The position numbers and the translations under genes were made by a program. Positions 1 to 13,360 of a stretch of DNA of 64,000 nt are shown in pieces. Source of the DNA: Fratercula arctica (Eukaryota > Chordata > Aves > Charadriiformes > Alcidae). Location of the stretch: NCBI GenBank assembly GCA_947846985.1, contig CANTUZ010000004.1:55901672-55965671 (forward strand), in the 5' to 3' direction. Within the stretch, counting starts at the first letter, position 1. Every line of letters starts with the position of its first letter. The notes under the pieces are model-generated. The model was not told the DNA's origin and did not search any database. It saw nothing but the letters and a program-made list of their open reading frames with translations.

Positions 1-2226
1 TGCTACCAGTTACTGTATGTAAGAAAGAACCTAGCTGATTCTGATGTCATGAATTTAATTAGCTATTGGCATTTGACGGCACTCAATAAGAAAACCAGTT
101 TTATGTGTTCGAGTGATACAGAATTCAAGGGAAAAGCAAAATAGCCACTTTTTTTCACGACAAGTTTTTATTTTGAATACTATTGCTCCTCTAGTAAAGT
201 TGTTCCTAAGAAATATGCTAAGATTTATGGTCATGATATAAGAAATGCTTGCATGACACTTACATTACCTGCTGATACATAGGTCTATGTTTAGTGGAGG
301 ATTTAAGCTCTTAAAGTATCAGAATCATAATGTGCACTTGATTACTATGCATTTAAGTATTGTTTTGAAACAGAGTGAAGAGGCCTGGGATGAATAGAAG
401 AGTGTATAGATATTTTGCTTGGAAGAGTTTTTGTAGATAGACTCTATATGTACCTAATGCATTCCTTTTCTTTTTTTCTCCAATTTTCCTCAAGATGTTC
501 ATACTGGATTAAGCTCTGTCTCAACAAGATGTGAATTAGCATCAGAGGAAAGGTTGAGCTTTCTCTGAGAAAGAGAAATTGTCTTTCATTATCTGTTCAA
601 TTTGATAGACTTTTTTTTCAATGGGAGCTCCTGTAATAAAACTGGAAAGCCATGTGAACTACTGCATTTGGTGGCTTACTACACAACTATGACGACATGT
701 AATTGGTCAGGAAGTTTGTATAGGCGAGATAATTATTCTAGGCCAAAAATATATAATATTTTATCTGTATACTCTTGTTTCTTCAAATGGCCAGCTAAGG
801 AACATAATAGAGGCAGTGAAAAACAACATTCCATTGACTTTTCTTCAGAATACTTTGGTTTACCTGAATCCAACTGTCACCTTGTCTGCTGCTAAAATCA
901 CATAATAGGCTGTTCATATGCACAATCTTATGTGTACATATTAGTTTTATGAGAATTTTAGAGAACCCTGATTTTAATATATTAACTGTTTTCTTAATAG
1001 ATATAATTCTCTGTACTAATATTCAAAATCCTACATTTGTTTTTTGATGAGAAATTATGTACAGATTAGCAATTCAATTTGTGATATTTGAATTATATAA
1101 AATTGCAGATACTTGCAAATTATTCCAGTTTATCTACAGCTAGAGAACTATGCAGGAAGTATTTTTTCCCAAATTACCTGTTGACCGAGAGTTAATTACT
1201 GATGATATTCATAAGCAACTGTCATTGTGTACCAAATCAGCAAAATTTAAGTGGCTAACAAATCCACAAAACTCCTGTCTTAGTTATATGTGTAAAACTC
1301 TACAGTAGACTCACTTTTGCCAGACCAAATTCCTAAGTGCATTCATTTCTTCTTTGCAAGAGAAGAACTGCTACCCTCTCAACAGGGTTGTGTGCTTGTT
1401 ACTTGTCTCGCTCCTGCGCCTGTCTGAAATGTACAGCTCAGCTGTCTCTGAGCCTAAATTCTTTGAAAGGCCTAAAATTGACAGCTCTGCTTGGAATACA
1501 CATAGTACTGACAGTGCAGATTCTGTCAAAAAAAATTCCTGCTGAGATGGATGCTTCCCAGCCTTAATAGGATAAAACCAAGAATCTTGGATTTACCAGC
1601 TCTCTTGAGGAAGTTCAGACCCTTATGTTCTGCAAAGCTGCCCTTCAACCAGCCACGAGGGAAGGACCACTCCATCTCTGGTTTTGCAGTCAGGTTGTTA
1701 AATAACAAGGGGTTTAATATTCATAGTCCCTCTTTGTAAGACTATTTCTACAGGTAGCCAGTGGCTGTTAATCCATAAAGCAAAAGGAAGGCTAGGAAGT
1801 CTGACTATCCCGGTGTTAGAGTCTTAATCAGTGGAACTTCATGTCATGTTCATTAGCTTACCTTTTTTTAGGCCCATTCGAAACAGGTGAGGAAATAAGC
1901 TACTTGGCAAAGTGTATGTTTAAGGTAAAGACTCAAATATTTTAATTCTATCCATCCACCTGAGACTCTTTTTTTTATTCCTATAATTCTTCTTGCTGTT
2001 TTGAAGCAAGAGAATCTTTTGTTTTATGAGACTTCCTAATCTCTGTACCTAAAAGCATGTCCTGAATTCTGTGAACTCCGGAGAAAAGGAACAGGCTTTG
2101 AACGCAATACCTGCAAATTGTTACAGAACCATCTCCACTGGAGGCACTGGGAATAACCATACACATAATGAAACTGCAGGTTCAATCTTGAAGCTGGTTA
2201 AATAAACATACACAGATGTCCTGCTT

Positions 2227-2260
2227 AGTAGAAAGAAGCGTAAAGTAGAAAGAAGCGTAA
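2227..2260. repeat. Perfect 17-bp tandem duplication
   Basis: The 17-bp unit AGTAGAAAGAAGCGTAA occurs twice in perfect succession, at 2227-2243 and 2244-2260. The lack of any mismatch suggests a recent replication-slippage duplication. No function is inferred. Confidence 0.9.
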
Positions 2261-2384
2261 TGATAAATAACTCTCTCTGCCTGAAAGAATACAAGAACAT
2301 AAAGGGATTAATGATTTAAAAGAAGAGAGAACAGCAAGGAAAGTAAGAAGCAAAGAAAACACATAATTTTACTTTAAGCCAAGA

Positions 2385-2640
2385 GCCCATGGTTCCATGT
2401 AATTGAAACACAATTTGTTCAATTGGCTGTGATTAATGATTTTGATAATTAGTTTAGGCTCACGCACAACAGCTGTAAGTACTTTTTTCTTCATAAGAAT
2501 GTGCATTCTGCACCTGTTTAAATAATATTAAAGTTTATTAGCCTTCAAATAAACTGTGGTAACCTTATCAATCATTTGAAATATATAGCCACATTAATAA
2601 TTATAGCATCAAATATGATTATAACCTCACATTGAAGCAT
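2385..2640. promoter_or_regulatory. TAAT-rich block, candidate conserved non-coding element
   Basis: The segment is dense in homeodomain-type TAAT/ATTA cores. GATTAATGATTTTGATAATT spans 2431-2450, and further cores follow in the ATTAATAATTATAG stretch near 2593-2606. An E-box-like CAGCTG lies near 2470, and a CAATTTGTTCAATTG imperfect palindrome lies near 2411-2425. Such clusters are common in deeply conserved vertebrate enhancers. Conservation cannot be measured here, so the assignment is inference from motif density only. AT-rich background alone could also generate many of these sites. Confidence 0.25.
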
Positions 2641-5600
2641 TAAGAGGATCAAAGACATATAGAATTTTGTAAGAGGCTTTAGTGCTTCTTTAAGGCATGG
2701 TTTCACAGCACAAGGAAACTCCATTTTTTTTAATCCACAGGTGGCTAAGGCCAGGTTTGTTTTCCCAACTAGCGTAGCTGAAATTTTTTCTGGAAAGTTC
2801 CTAATTTGTTCCTACAAGAAATAACCACAAGTTGATTTGGATTTTTCAGTTACCTAAAGGCAAATAACAGCAGCAAAGATGTCATACGGCACAGCAACCT
2901 GCAATAAGTAGTTTTGATGATCTGATGGTTTAGGTTTTATGGAACAAAGATACATGAACACTCTTAATCTGTAAGAGCCCATGGTATATGGCCACGCTAA
3001 TACTGTTGTCAGATTCATCTGAGAGAGATGAATTCCTGAACATACTGAATATTGTTAGCATTTTACAATGATTTAGAATATTTGAAGATTTAAGTAATTT
3101 GGAATCCACACTTAAAACCAGACAAATATAAATTTTAAATTATTTCTAATATATTGTTTAAGGCTCCAGCCTTTCCTACAAATGCTGAAAAACCTGAATC
3201 AATCTAAAACTAAAAGAATTCTCTATTTTATCAACACTGAGCACTTGATTAAGTTCTTTCTAGTTCTTTCTTGTAAAACAGTCTAGAGCAGAGTTTAAAT
3301 TACATAATTTATGGTCCGCATTGCCCCTAAACATGTGTCACAGAGTTTGGATCTGATCTTTTTTAAAAAAGTTGTAGTGTTGGATAGACAGTGAATATAT
3401 TTCAGCATGGAGCTGGCTTTGCTGAGGAGGTGTTATTGTAGTCAACAATACTTTACCTTTCTTCCCCCTTTCTGAATATTTTTTACCTCTTCCAATGTGT
3501 TTATAATGTGTCTTTATTTCCATAAATATTTTGTCTAGGAAGTACAGCTTGAACAACAAATTTCATTTACTCACTCCTTTCCTTGACAAGTTTAGTCATT
3601 ATTGAAGTACAGTAAATAAATTCTTATACTGTCCTTAATTCTGTTATTCTCCTAAGCTATGCTTATGAAATGGGTATTTGGTAGTTGCGTTATAAACCCA
3701 AATTTCAATATGCTACATGCTCTGGTTATGAATGCTCCTTTAAAGCCTATAATGAAAAATGTCTGAAGAGAAAGAGTTTCTCTTATGCGATGCATTTACC
3801 TGTTTATTCTTTTGTCACTACCTAGCTTTAACTGGATGTACATCTGCTTTCATTTGTCGTCTTAGTTTTTTTCATGTGTGAATGATAACGAAAAAGTAAA
3901 ATGATGAAAACAATCCTGTTTTCCTCGTAAGGATTCTAGCGTATTGAACCCATGGATTACCCTACTAGCTCAGGGGCACCCCTTGTCTTTCAAAAGCTAG
4001 GGCCTTTTCCCATGGCTCCCATTGTCTTCAGTGAAAGCCCAAGGCTGCAATTTGAACTCTGGCCTTCACACTGCGCCGGAGCTTCAGATCAACCAACTGG
4101 GTGCAAACATTAGCTGCAGACATGTGTTCACCCGGAGGTAGAAATGACCCACTGAGGCTAAGACAATGTCTGGTGAGGTGATTTGCAGTGACACAAGCTC
4201 AACTAGGCAACACTTGTTATTATATATACACCAGTGTGACATTTATTTGGCTTTCACTTTGATGAATCATAGCTCTAGAGAAAATCTCAGTAAATCAGGG
4301 GTGCCTGCATAAGATAAAGAAATAATATTCCTCTTCATAGTAGAAGAAAAGGTAACATGTGGCAAACATTTTAGGAAGTCACTACAGAATCTCTGAAGCA
4401 GCAGTAAAAATGGTATATCACACTGAGTGTTATTTGCATGTGGCCTGATGCATTCCCAACCTTTAATTGCATGCTGAAATGTCAACCTCCACATGGCTAA
4501 TGATCGGGAAATATTTAAAACTGATAATTAATCCAGACTTTATAGCAATGTAGCCGCATTGACTTTAATAGTCTAATTTTTAGCTTACAAAGACCAAATT
4601 CTGAGTTAATCAATGGTAAAGGAAATACCAAAATGATGATAAGTGCAGTGATTTGGGGTAGTAACACTGAGTCAATAAAAGGAAGAAAGTGGTATTGTAC
4701 CTCACCTTCCTCACCAGTATTTCTTGAGCACTCAGCCTGTGGAAAAGGAATTGTAAATTTGCACGTTTACACCTTTGGTTTTTGTATCACAAGAGTTTCT
4801 CAGTTAGCAGTATTTAAGTACATGCTCATGTTTAGAAAACTCAAATATATTCACTGGTAAGCAGCTCATAAAAACTGTATTTAATTGATTGGCTAGAGCA
4901 AAAGTGAAGGCAATTACAGTTAACTTCTTTTAAAGACTGTCTTGAGATCACTTGAAAACACTATATAAAAATGGGTGGTAAAAAAAGGGCAATATTAATA
5001 TTTTGTTATTATGGCTTTTTTGAAGACAATATATGTAAATTAAATATCTAAAGTGGGAATGTGTTTGCAGTAAATTAACGACAGCTTTATTTTACCACTC
5101 CAAGTCCAATCCCAGATGAGTGCCGATGTGAGAGGAGTAGATTAGTTAATGTAGTAGAGGTTAAAAAGCCCAGCAGACTGAATCTGTGCAAGAGTGACGT
5201 GACTAAATGTGACAGAAGAGCTTACTAATATATATATGTGTGATTAAATACATTGGAAAGAACCTACTATTAGTGTTATGTTGTTTACTGCTATCACAGA
5301 AAATAGCTTTGGGCTTTTTTCCTATGATTTATGACCTGTAGTTTAACTCATGCTTCTTTAGCTGAGCTTCCCAAGTCCTTGGAAGGAGAAAGGAATTATG
5401 AGGAAAGATATTACTCACTATTTTCTGAATATGACAGAATTGATCCAGCATGTTAGTGGTTTGCAAAAGAAAAGGAAGTGGTGAACGTTTCTGGCAGGAG
5501 AAACAGATGTGTGTGACAAAAATTTTTTAGACAGGAATTTTTGTGCGCTGCTAAAACTGAGTGAGTTTTGATGTTTCTAAGGGAGAAAAGGATAAAGCTT

Positions 5601-6640
5601 CTGTAAGAAAGGCTGAGTTGATATAGGTTACAATGGTCTTTCAGAGTTCATAATCTGCTTTTTCCTCTACATTTTAAAAAATGCCTTTGAGGGATTAAAA
5701 AGCTGCTGAATGCAATGTAAATCTGTGAACACAGATAATGTGAATGGCAACTGCAAAGTCTGCTACTCTGCTAATTAGAGAACACCTGGAACTGATCTTT
5801 GTAAATTGTGATGGGAAATAGTGTTTTAGCACAAATTCTCATTTGAAATGCAGATTTATTTCTGTGGTGTACTTTCATATCCTGAAAAATTGTCTATTGT
5901 GGGGTTTTTTTATCACTCCAAATACTGAAGACAAGACAGAATAAAGAAAATACTTTTCATTTTCTTCTGTAGTTAAATAGAGACTGCCATCTTTTTGTTG
6001 TAATCGGAATTCAAAATGAAGTTTAACTATCTTAAGTAATTTGTATTTTCACTATTACTTTCTGCAATCCATAAACTAGAACTCTGGAAAGACTTATGTA
6101 TAGTCTTATAACTTATATATAGTTTTATTCACTGAAGTCAACAAAATTGACAAATATAAAAGTAAGCAAGTGTGAGTTGGCAAAAATGGGACGTTTACTC
6201 TGTAGATTAATTCTCATTTGATGTGGTTTGCAGCAGTGTTCTGTTGGGGTTTTTAATTTTTCTTTGCAAGATTTTCCAATTTTAAAAAACAATTTATGTT
6301 AACCTACTGTGTCCCTTTTTGAAAGCTGGTAATCAAATGGGATTTAGCTGCTTCTTTATAACACTAAGAATAAAACTCCTGGGGGAGGGGGGCGGAAATG
6401 CATTAGGTAAGCATTTGCACTCTTTTTTGAAGGGCAATAATGTCCTTCCAGCAGCTCAGGGAGATATCTTACACACAGTATTTGGAATATTCCCTTGCTT
6501 TATGCACAGTCTAAACAACCTGTCAGTTAGACTAGAAAGGCAGTTGGATATCTCCGGAAAATCTGTAAGCAGTCCTGATTTTTTCCCCAAACGTTTTCTA
6601 ACAGCAATTGCACTGTTGAAAAGGACTTTCTCAGACGATG

Positions 6641-6678
6641 TTTTTCAACTGTTTTGTATTTCAAAACAGTTGGAAAAA
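6641..6678. repeat. Short inverted repeat with 16-bp stem and 5-nt loop
   Basis: The left arm 6641-6656 (TTTTTCAACTGTTTTG) pairs with the right arm 6662-6677 across a 5-nt loop. Every position is Watson-Crick except one G-T pair. A few more pairs form outside with a bulge (GAT with ATC). The stem is shorter than a typical microRNA precursor and has no obvious flanking structure, so it is annotated only as a foldback. Confidence 0.8.
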
Positions 6679-7357
6679 ATCTGGTTTTTTTGTTGTCACT
6701 CCATCAGTCCTATTCTTTTATGCTAGAAAGGAAGTGGGAAAATACTTTTGCTTCCCTCAGAAATGTGTTAAAATCTAACTAAAAATACGTTTTACGAAAT
6801 ATGTGCAGGCATTACAGTATGTTTCAAGGTGAAAGTAAAAAGGGAAAGGTCTGAGAATTATAAACATTTTCCAAAATAAAACTTAAAATAAAGACCATCT
6901 CAATATTTACAGAAGTTCAATATTTAAAAGAAATGAGCATCTGAAAAATATTTTTTTTTTGTATTTTAAATAAATAGTGAGATGATAAAACAGGATTTGA
7001 GCTTAAAACAGATACAACAGGGAATGGTTTGGACCCTGAAATTCAGTGGCAAAATTCCTTTCTGTGAAGCCACAAAAGCTCATTTTCAGTTGTAGAATTT
7101 AAAGAGATTTCAAAGGGCAGGGAACTCATCAGCTGAAGGTCAGTGATGCACAGCTTCTCCTGTATCTCTCTCTCAAAAATAAATGTGAGATGTCATTCCA
7201 GCTCCATTTATAAATAGGAATTCCCTGATTTTAGCCTTCTTGGCTCTACTTTAAGACCAAAAAGTGAGCAACGTATACCAAAGGCAATGTTATTGTACGT
7301 ATATTGCAATTTGGAATATTCCTTTAAAATAAGCATATCAGAAAAACTTCTCCATTG

Positions 7358-7402
7358 ATTTGCATATTTCTATTTATTAAAAGGGATGTGAACAATTTGC
7401 AT
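7358..7402 (+). promoter_or_regulatory. Pair of perfect octamer motifs ATTTGCAT
   Basis: Two exact ATTTGCAT octamers lie at 7358-7365 and 7395-7402, 37 bp apart on the same strand. This sequence is the consensus site for POU/Oct-family factors. The pair could be a functional element, but AT-rich DNA makes some octamers by chance, and conservation is unknown. Confidence 0.25.
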
Positions 7403-10400
7403 GCAATATTTCACTCTTACTTTTTAGATTTTTGGAATTTAAAAAAAGGGATCTCACTGTAGTGCCATATTTGTCCTATAATAATGAAAGGTAACTGACA
7501 GGCTCTGAGGGCTGCTGTTTGCCGCCTCCTCCTTTCTCCATTTCCTCTGCCAACACTAGGACAGTGCAGCCTTGGGACGGTAAAATTTCATTAAATAACT
7601 TTATTTTTAGTACGTAGGAGAAGGTCCTATCTTTCAGCTTTTCATTCGTCACGTTTAACTGTATTTTTTAACTGTGCCTGTGACAATGGCAGTATTTCTG
7701 CCCATGTCTTCCTTTTCTTTGCCAAAATTAGGCTGTCTGGGGTTAGGCAGAAAAGTAGTAACTCTTGAGGGAGAAAGAAATGGAGTGTTGGGGAACCTGA
7801 ACATTTGTGACCCCGGTAATCAGAGAGACTTATCATTTCCTTTTGAAGATAAGTCTCTGAGGAAAACTGGCAGTGAAATACACTACTAAATGGCTTAGAA
7901 AGACAAAAGTTGTGCAGGACTCATGCTTCTTATTAAGGTCATGATAAATCTGATGAGAACTTGAGAGTTGAGCTCAGTTGTGTGGAAGGATGACTTGTGT
8001 TGAGACACATTTTTATTCCGTTGCACTTGATTTTTATTTGTTCTCTGTTAGAATGCAAGCGAGGAAATCTTCTCACCTGCTGTGATATGCAGCACAGGAA
8101 GTATATCACAAATCTGAAGTGATCCTAGGGGAGTAAGGATTTTCCAATAGTCTAATATATTTGGAGTGATGGAGGGGAGAAGAAAGCTATTGGGTGTCAT
8201 GGGGAGGGATTTTCAGAAAGGTCTGGAGAGGTGCCTTTCTTCCACAAACATATTTTTCTGAAGTATTGCTACACTCTGTACTTTTCCAATAGCAATATTA
8301 AAGGGGTGCTTTGCAGTTCACCACCTCAGTTGAATGTATTTATTCTTGTATAATTCACAGAAAAGACCTTATGTTCCTTCTTGCAGCAAAATAAACCTGC
8401 ACTCTGACACTCTCTTGTATCTCCCTCTGGTGTATTCACATCTGGAGCAGCTTTGCAATTAGATTATCATCTTCCATTAAGATACAAGTTTTGAGTCCAT
8501 CACTATCTCAGATTAATTAAGAGACTTTTAATCGTCATATTCATCAAACTCTAGGATCATTATGTTTTTCCTGATCCTTAAAATTGCCTTTGTCTTAATT
8601 GTCAAGATGGAATTTCAAAGCAGGGCTGTACAGTTCTTGGTAAAACTTGACCTTTTAACTATGAAATCATTTTATGAAGTGCTGGTTCTCTCCATTCTGG
8701 TTTAGGTGGGATTTGTTTTAGAACTGGCTTTTAAGTACATTTGCTTTCTTTAAATGATGAGGATACTCCCCCCCCCCTCCCCCGAATCTTTGTAATTTTT
8801 CTTCTCATGTAATGCAAGAGGAGCTTCAATTTCAGTCTCACTTTCTTAGTATGTCATTATTTTTTCTACTCTGCATATGCATTTCTAAGATCATTTTGAG
8901 TTCAGTCTAAGCCAAAATACGACGACCAGAGCATCCAATAAAAGGGCAGAATTAATGGTGGGTGCTGAATTTTGTTGATTAGGAAGTTGGAAGAGGCCCA
9001 AGTGGCTGAAAAGATGCTCCAATTTTAGGCATAGAAATGAGAACGAAAATAGGATCATATGAAAGGAGGTGCAGAATGAAATTAAAACTGGCACACGAAG
9101 TTCACAGACAGGGTGTGTGTGGAGGAACTTAAATCAATGAAGACATAAGACAGGCAAATTAGACCTGTGTCTTGATATGCGTTGTAAAAAATGTGGCTTT
9201 TTTAAGAGAAGAGTTGAAGTGGATTCAGAGAGCTAGAAGGACTATCAGACTGGAGGGCATTTTTGCACTTGTTCCTTTCCGTAGTGCATTAATGATCTTT
9301 TATGAGATTTTAGGGCCTGTTTTTCAACCCAATTTTTGTCCAAATTGTCTGACCCCTAATGTCAGAGACACTGCAGTTGGAAAAGACCAATTTTCCTTGT
9401 CTGTTGTTACAGTTGGATCACCAAAGAAAGTACAGAAATGTGACAAGAAAACTCACCACATTTTTGACACCAATGAGAGAGGATGCCGCAGTCTTTTGCC
9501 TCAATTTAGCTTGCTATTATGAGCATCTACTCTGTTTCACTGTATTAGTCTGTTTCCCCATGTTACTCGTGCTACTTGTCCTTGGTGTTCAAAAATAATC
9601 TGCACTGATGTTGAGAGCTGACCTAAAAATATTTAATAAATGTTTGTAATATTGTTATGTGCATCTGCTGCCGCCTTTTGTTGTGCCTCCCTATTTTTGT
9701 CCATCTGATACTTGCCTCAATCCTTGTCTTTTTATACAGTGTAATACATGTATGTGGTTCTTAATGTATGAGTACCAGGAACAATTGCTTTCTGATCTTG
9801 GTATTTGATGACTTAAGATCTAATGAGATCTTGGCTAGCAAGAGAAGTCATTGCATGTTTATGACTCTGTATAAACACTACGTGCAGCACAGGTTGTGGA
9901 GCATTCAGCAGCTGGTGAGACACACACTATATCAGTAATGGTGATCTCAGAGCTATGTCTGGATGCAGCTTGTGCACCTTTGTGCAGACATTACTTCTGC
10001 TTAGTCTAGAAATCATACAAATCTATAGCAACGTGTTCATCTTTTAGATTCACATTAAATATCTATGACTTATTGATGTTTTTCCTTTCTCCATGTCCAG
10101 TCCCATTCAATGTAATATGACTCTCACAGGCCCATTAACTTCACTGCTGTGCACGTTCCTCTCACTAGATGAAGCCTCTCAGGAGAAAAGAGGAAGACTG
10201 AATGGTAAGTACTTCTTTGAAGCGAATCAGCCTGTGTTCATCAGGCGACTTTACTGCTGAAGCTTGAATAGCAACAGGTGAATTGCTGAGAAGATTGGTG
10301 TACCCCCTGGGTTAAATACAGCTATCAGCGAAGGGAAGTTTTATCAAGGAGCGCTGTGAGTTAGGTCTCTTCTCTCTGAGCCTGAGCGGTCAAAGAGAGA

Positions 10401-10932
10401 AGTTCTGCAGAACTCAGGTATTGAGCTCAAGAAGGAGACCGGTTAACAGCATCACATTACCAGGGAAGGAGATGTAACACAGACATAGCCGGTACTTTAC
10501 AGCTTTGATTGGGAAGGCATTGCGACCTGCTAAGCATCTTGATAAAAATGGTTTCAGTGTAATGAAAGGGGAAGTGCAATGCCGACCACCATAAAAACAA
10601 TTGAGAAGAACCACAGAAACTTATTTTTAACATTTGTTATTCTGTTTGTGGCTAATGTCAGGCACACCTTTATGGTATAAATGTCACAGACAAGGAGGAA
10701 CGTTTACTATTTGTCAGCAATATCTGTGAGCAAGTACTGATCAGAGGACAGAAGATAGTTACCATGCATGCTTACTGAGTCAGTGAAGTTCTGCATCTTC
10801 CAGACAGCAGTTCTACTGTCTAAGTCAAATTAAGATAAAATCTTCCCTTGAGAGCAAACTGTGATATAAAAAGGAAGGTTGATCAGAACTGCATTATGCA
10901 ATGTTGGCTTTGTTCTATCAAAACACAGGTTC

Positions 10933-10953
10933 TTTTTTTTTTTTTTTTTTTTT
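10933..10953. repeat. Poly(T) tract, 21 nt
   Basis: An uninterrupted run of 21 T on the plus strand. It could be the A tail of a minus-strand retrocopy, but no recognisable retroposed body is attached, so it is recorded as a simple repeat. Confidence 0.85.
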
Positions 10954-12990
10954 CAATATGGCAACTATTCTGTGTTTTGGTCTTTTGTGGTTTGGTACGT
11001 TGCATTGTGGGGTTTTTTGTTTTGGTTTGGCTTTTTATCCCCAAAAGACTGTCGTGAATAACTTCTGCACAGTGTTGTGCTCAGCCTGGTGGTTCTCTGA
11101 AATAAGATAGCTTTTGAGACAGGAACCGCTGTGCAGCGTGAACTTTTAAACAAGGAATGACCTATTTTCTTGCTTCTATGCTCTCTGCCACTTCCTTTTT
11201 ACTGCCTAGAGCCACAAAAAGGGACTTAGGGAGGGGAGATATGAGGAAACCTTTCCTGAGGTGGAGGAGCCACCTCATCACTTTATTTGTTGTTTTTCCT
11301 GTTAAGGCACAGGGTGAACACTTCCTTACTGGAGCCTTGCTTTTACACCAAGAATCCTCTTTCCGATGAAAATGCAAATGAAATGTGTTAGCTTCCTTAT
11401 AGGTCAACAACTGGTAGTGGTGGTGACAATCAAATTTACCTAATGAGCTGTGTTATTTCTGGTCTGTTGTTTGGATGAGGTAGTGGGGAAAGAGAAATGA
11501 AACTAACATGTCAGAAATGAGATTGTGGATGTGAAAGGAGTGGGTCATAAGAATAGCGAGCAAGACAGGGTAAAACCTCAAAGGCATACAAATAAATTAA
11601 TACATTTATGAGATTGAAAGGATAAAGCACGTCAAAAAATACGACTTGGGGGTAAGAATACAGATACTGCAGAGAAATAAGTGTAGGCATTTAGATAGAA
11701 AAAAACCAGATCAAGGGAAATGTGTTCTGGATCAGATTTCACAGCCAGTCTGTGTCTTTGCACTGCTCCAGAGATGGAATCTCACACTCACTCAGCCTCC
11801 CTTTACAGCTGGATTGCGTTAGCTCTGCAGCACGGAGGAGCCGGGATTTGTGTAGCTCTGGCTCTTTGGCCCTGGAGGGCCAATAATAAGTAAAATGTTG
11901 GCACAGGAAAGAAGTATTGCGTGATTATTTTGGAGGCTAAAGAACTCACAGTTTCGGTATTGCTATGGAACCTAGAACAGTTTAATTGGTCTCAATATTA
12001 CCTTGTATTTGGAGAAATAAAAAAAAAAAAGGGAAACACAATGGAGCAATCATTTAATAAGCAATAGAAGTGTAGAAAACCTTTGTTGACCTTCTGCTAC
12101 CATAATTTTATGCCACAGCAGGACACAAAGAAATCAAAATTAGCAGTTATGCACTGTAAATACCTACAAAACCAGCACACTTCTTATACAAAATAAAATA
12201 TTTTTCTGTGGCTACCTTTTCCGCTTACCTTCCTTGCATCGTGGAGTCCAAGTAAAAAAAAAAAAATGAAACAACTCACCCACTCACTCACACCCCAGGA
12301 TCCTCCCTTTATCAACACAGATGCTGTATTTTTACACTAAATACATAAATACAAGTCTTTTCAACCAGTATTTTGAAATTCCACACACCTTTTACTTTAC
12401 AAAATCCTAAATCAGTACCTTTGGAAAAAAAATGTACTGTAGATATTTTGCTGGTTTTGTAACTCTATTCTGGCAAAAAACTATTTTGAGTGGAAATGTC
12501 CTTACCAGTTTAAGTGATGTGTCAAAAGAACAAGTGCATCCATCTCCACAGATTTGAATGAAAGTGATATATAGAGTTGGAAGTAAGCTGAAGGTGATAC
12601 CAAATTAGTATAAATTGCAAGCAATTATACTGAAGTAAATCAAGTTAAATCAATTCACTAGGATGCAAGTGAGCAGTGACTAAGATCTTAGGTTACAGAT
12701 TGCAAATTGAGAGCACAAGTTAACAGGAATAGTCACCATTTTAATTTTGCACAGCACATATTACTTTCCAGTGAGTCACATGCTGCAAATCATAATTTGA
12801 GTCCAGTTCTTAGTGGCAGGCATCTATAGTCACATCACTGTAAGCTGTGAAGAATGTTAAAGCATTTATCATAGTTCAGAAAGATGCAGGTATACATTTC
12901 CCCACAGTCTCAGGGTGTCTTCAGGAGCAAGCACTATGAGCCACACTCTTTTAGAAATACACAGAATTATAGTATTGCATTAGGTGCAGG

Positions 12991-13215
12991 TGTCAAGGTT
13001 TCGATAGTGGGAGGGCTGCAGGGGTGGCTTGTGTGGGAAGAGGTCACTGTCTGCCCCGTGCTGGACACAGGACTCCATAACAGGCCCTCTGCAGGACACA
13101 GCTGAGCCCGTCAGTGGAGCTGGTGGTGTGTCTGGGGAAAACATATTTAAGAAAAGGCAGAACACAGCAGAGTGAGAAAAAAGGCTGCTGGTGGTGGGGT
13201 GCTGGAGAATGAGAA
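12991..13215 (+). mobile_element. 5' part of an ERV-L-type LTR (degraded)
   Basis: The segment starts TGTCAAGGTTTCGATAGTGG at 12991. This matches the 5' end of the complete LTR at 26655-27699 read on its minus strand, which begins with a few bases and then TGTCAAGGTTTTGGTAGT. Shared blocks follow in the same order: GGGCTGCAGG near 13013, GCTGAGCCCGTCAG near 13101, and ATATTTAAGAAAAGGCA near 13142. Similarity fades by about 13215 and the 3' half with the polyadenylation signal is missing, so this is a broken relic without genes. The opposite orientation shows an insertion event separate from the complete LTR. Confidence 0.7.
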
Positions 13216-13217
13216 AC

Positions 13218-13360
13218 ATCAAAGGGACCACCAAAGTCAGAGATGGAAAACTCTAAATCAAGTTTCTCAAAGCGCGAGAACGATCTATTCCAACGTGCAG
13301 GAAGTCAAGAAAATGTGGCAAGCATGGATGAATAAAGTACTTCTCAGTGAGTTTTTTCCT
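13218..13360 (+). mobile_element. Probable CR1 LINE ORF2 fragment (linker before the RT domain)
   Basis: One plus-strand frame reads AWMNKVLL at 13322-13345. This resembles the segment between the endonuclease and reverse transcriptase domains of avian CR1 ORF2, where AWMNKELL is typical. DNA just upstream (IYSNVQEV in the same frame) also looks like that region. The frame ends soon after and nothing is functional. The border with the preceding LTR relic is uncertain. The recognition rests on memory of family sequence, so confidence is moderate. Confidence 0.45.

Larger units (their letters stand above)
1..12990. other. AT-rich unique DNA, no gene recognised
   Basis: I see no convincing coding exon, RNA gene or classifiable transposon in this stretch. 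Open frames are short, and none shows a recognisable domain or good splice borders. Details worth knowing are annotated separately: a 17-bp tandem duplication at 2227, a TAAT-rich block at 2385-2640, a hairpin at 6641-6678, an octamer pair at 7358 and 7395, and a T tract at 10933. A C-rich run lies near 8768-8783. The composition fits a bird gene desert or a long intron. Confidence 0.6.

Noticed and set aside
6319..6726. 135-codon plus-strand open frame
   Set aside because: It opens with TTG rather than ATG, has no recognisable domain, and crosses the hairpin at 6641. It looks like a chance frame in AT-rich DNA.
10166..10201. 36-nt segment between an ACTAG acceptor and a GGTAAGT donor
   Set aside because: The acceptor is decent, but the segment is very short, one frame has a stop, and it has no support. 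Such pairs are frequent by chance.
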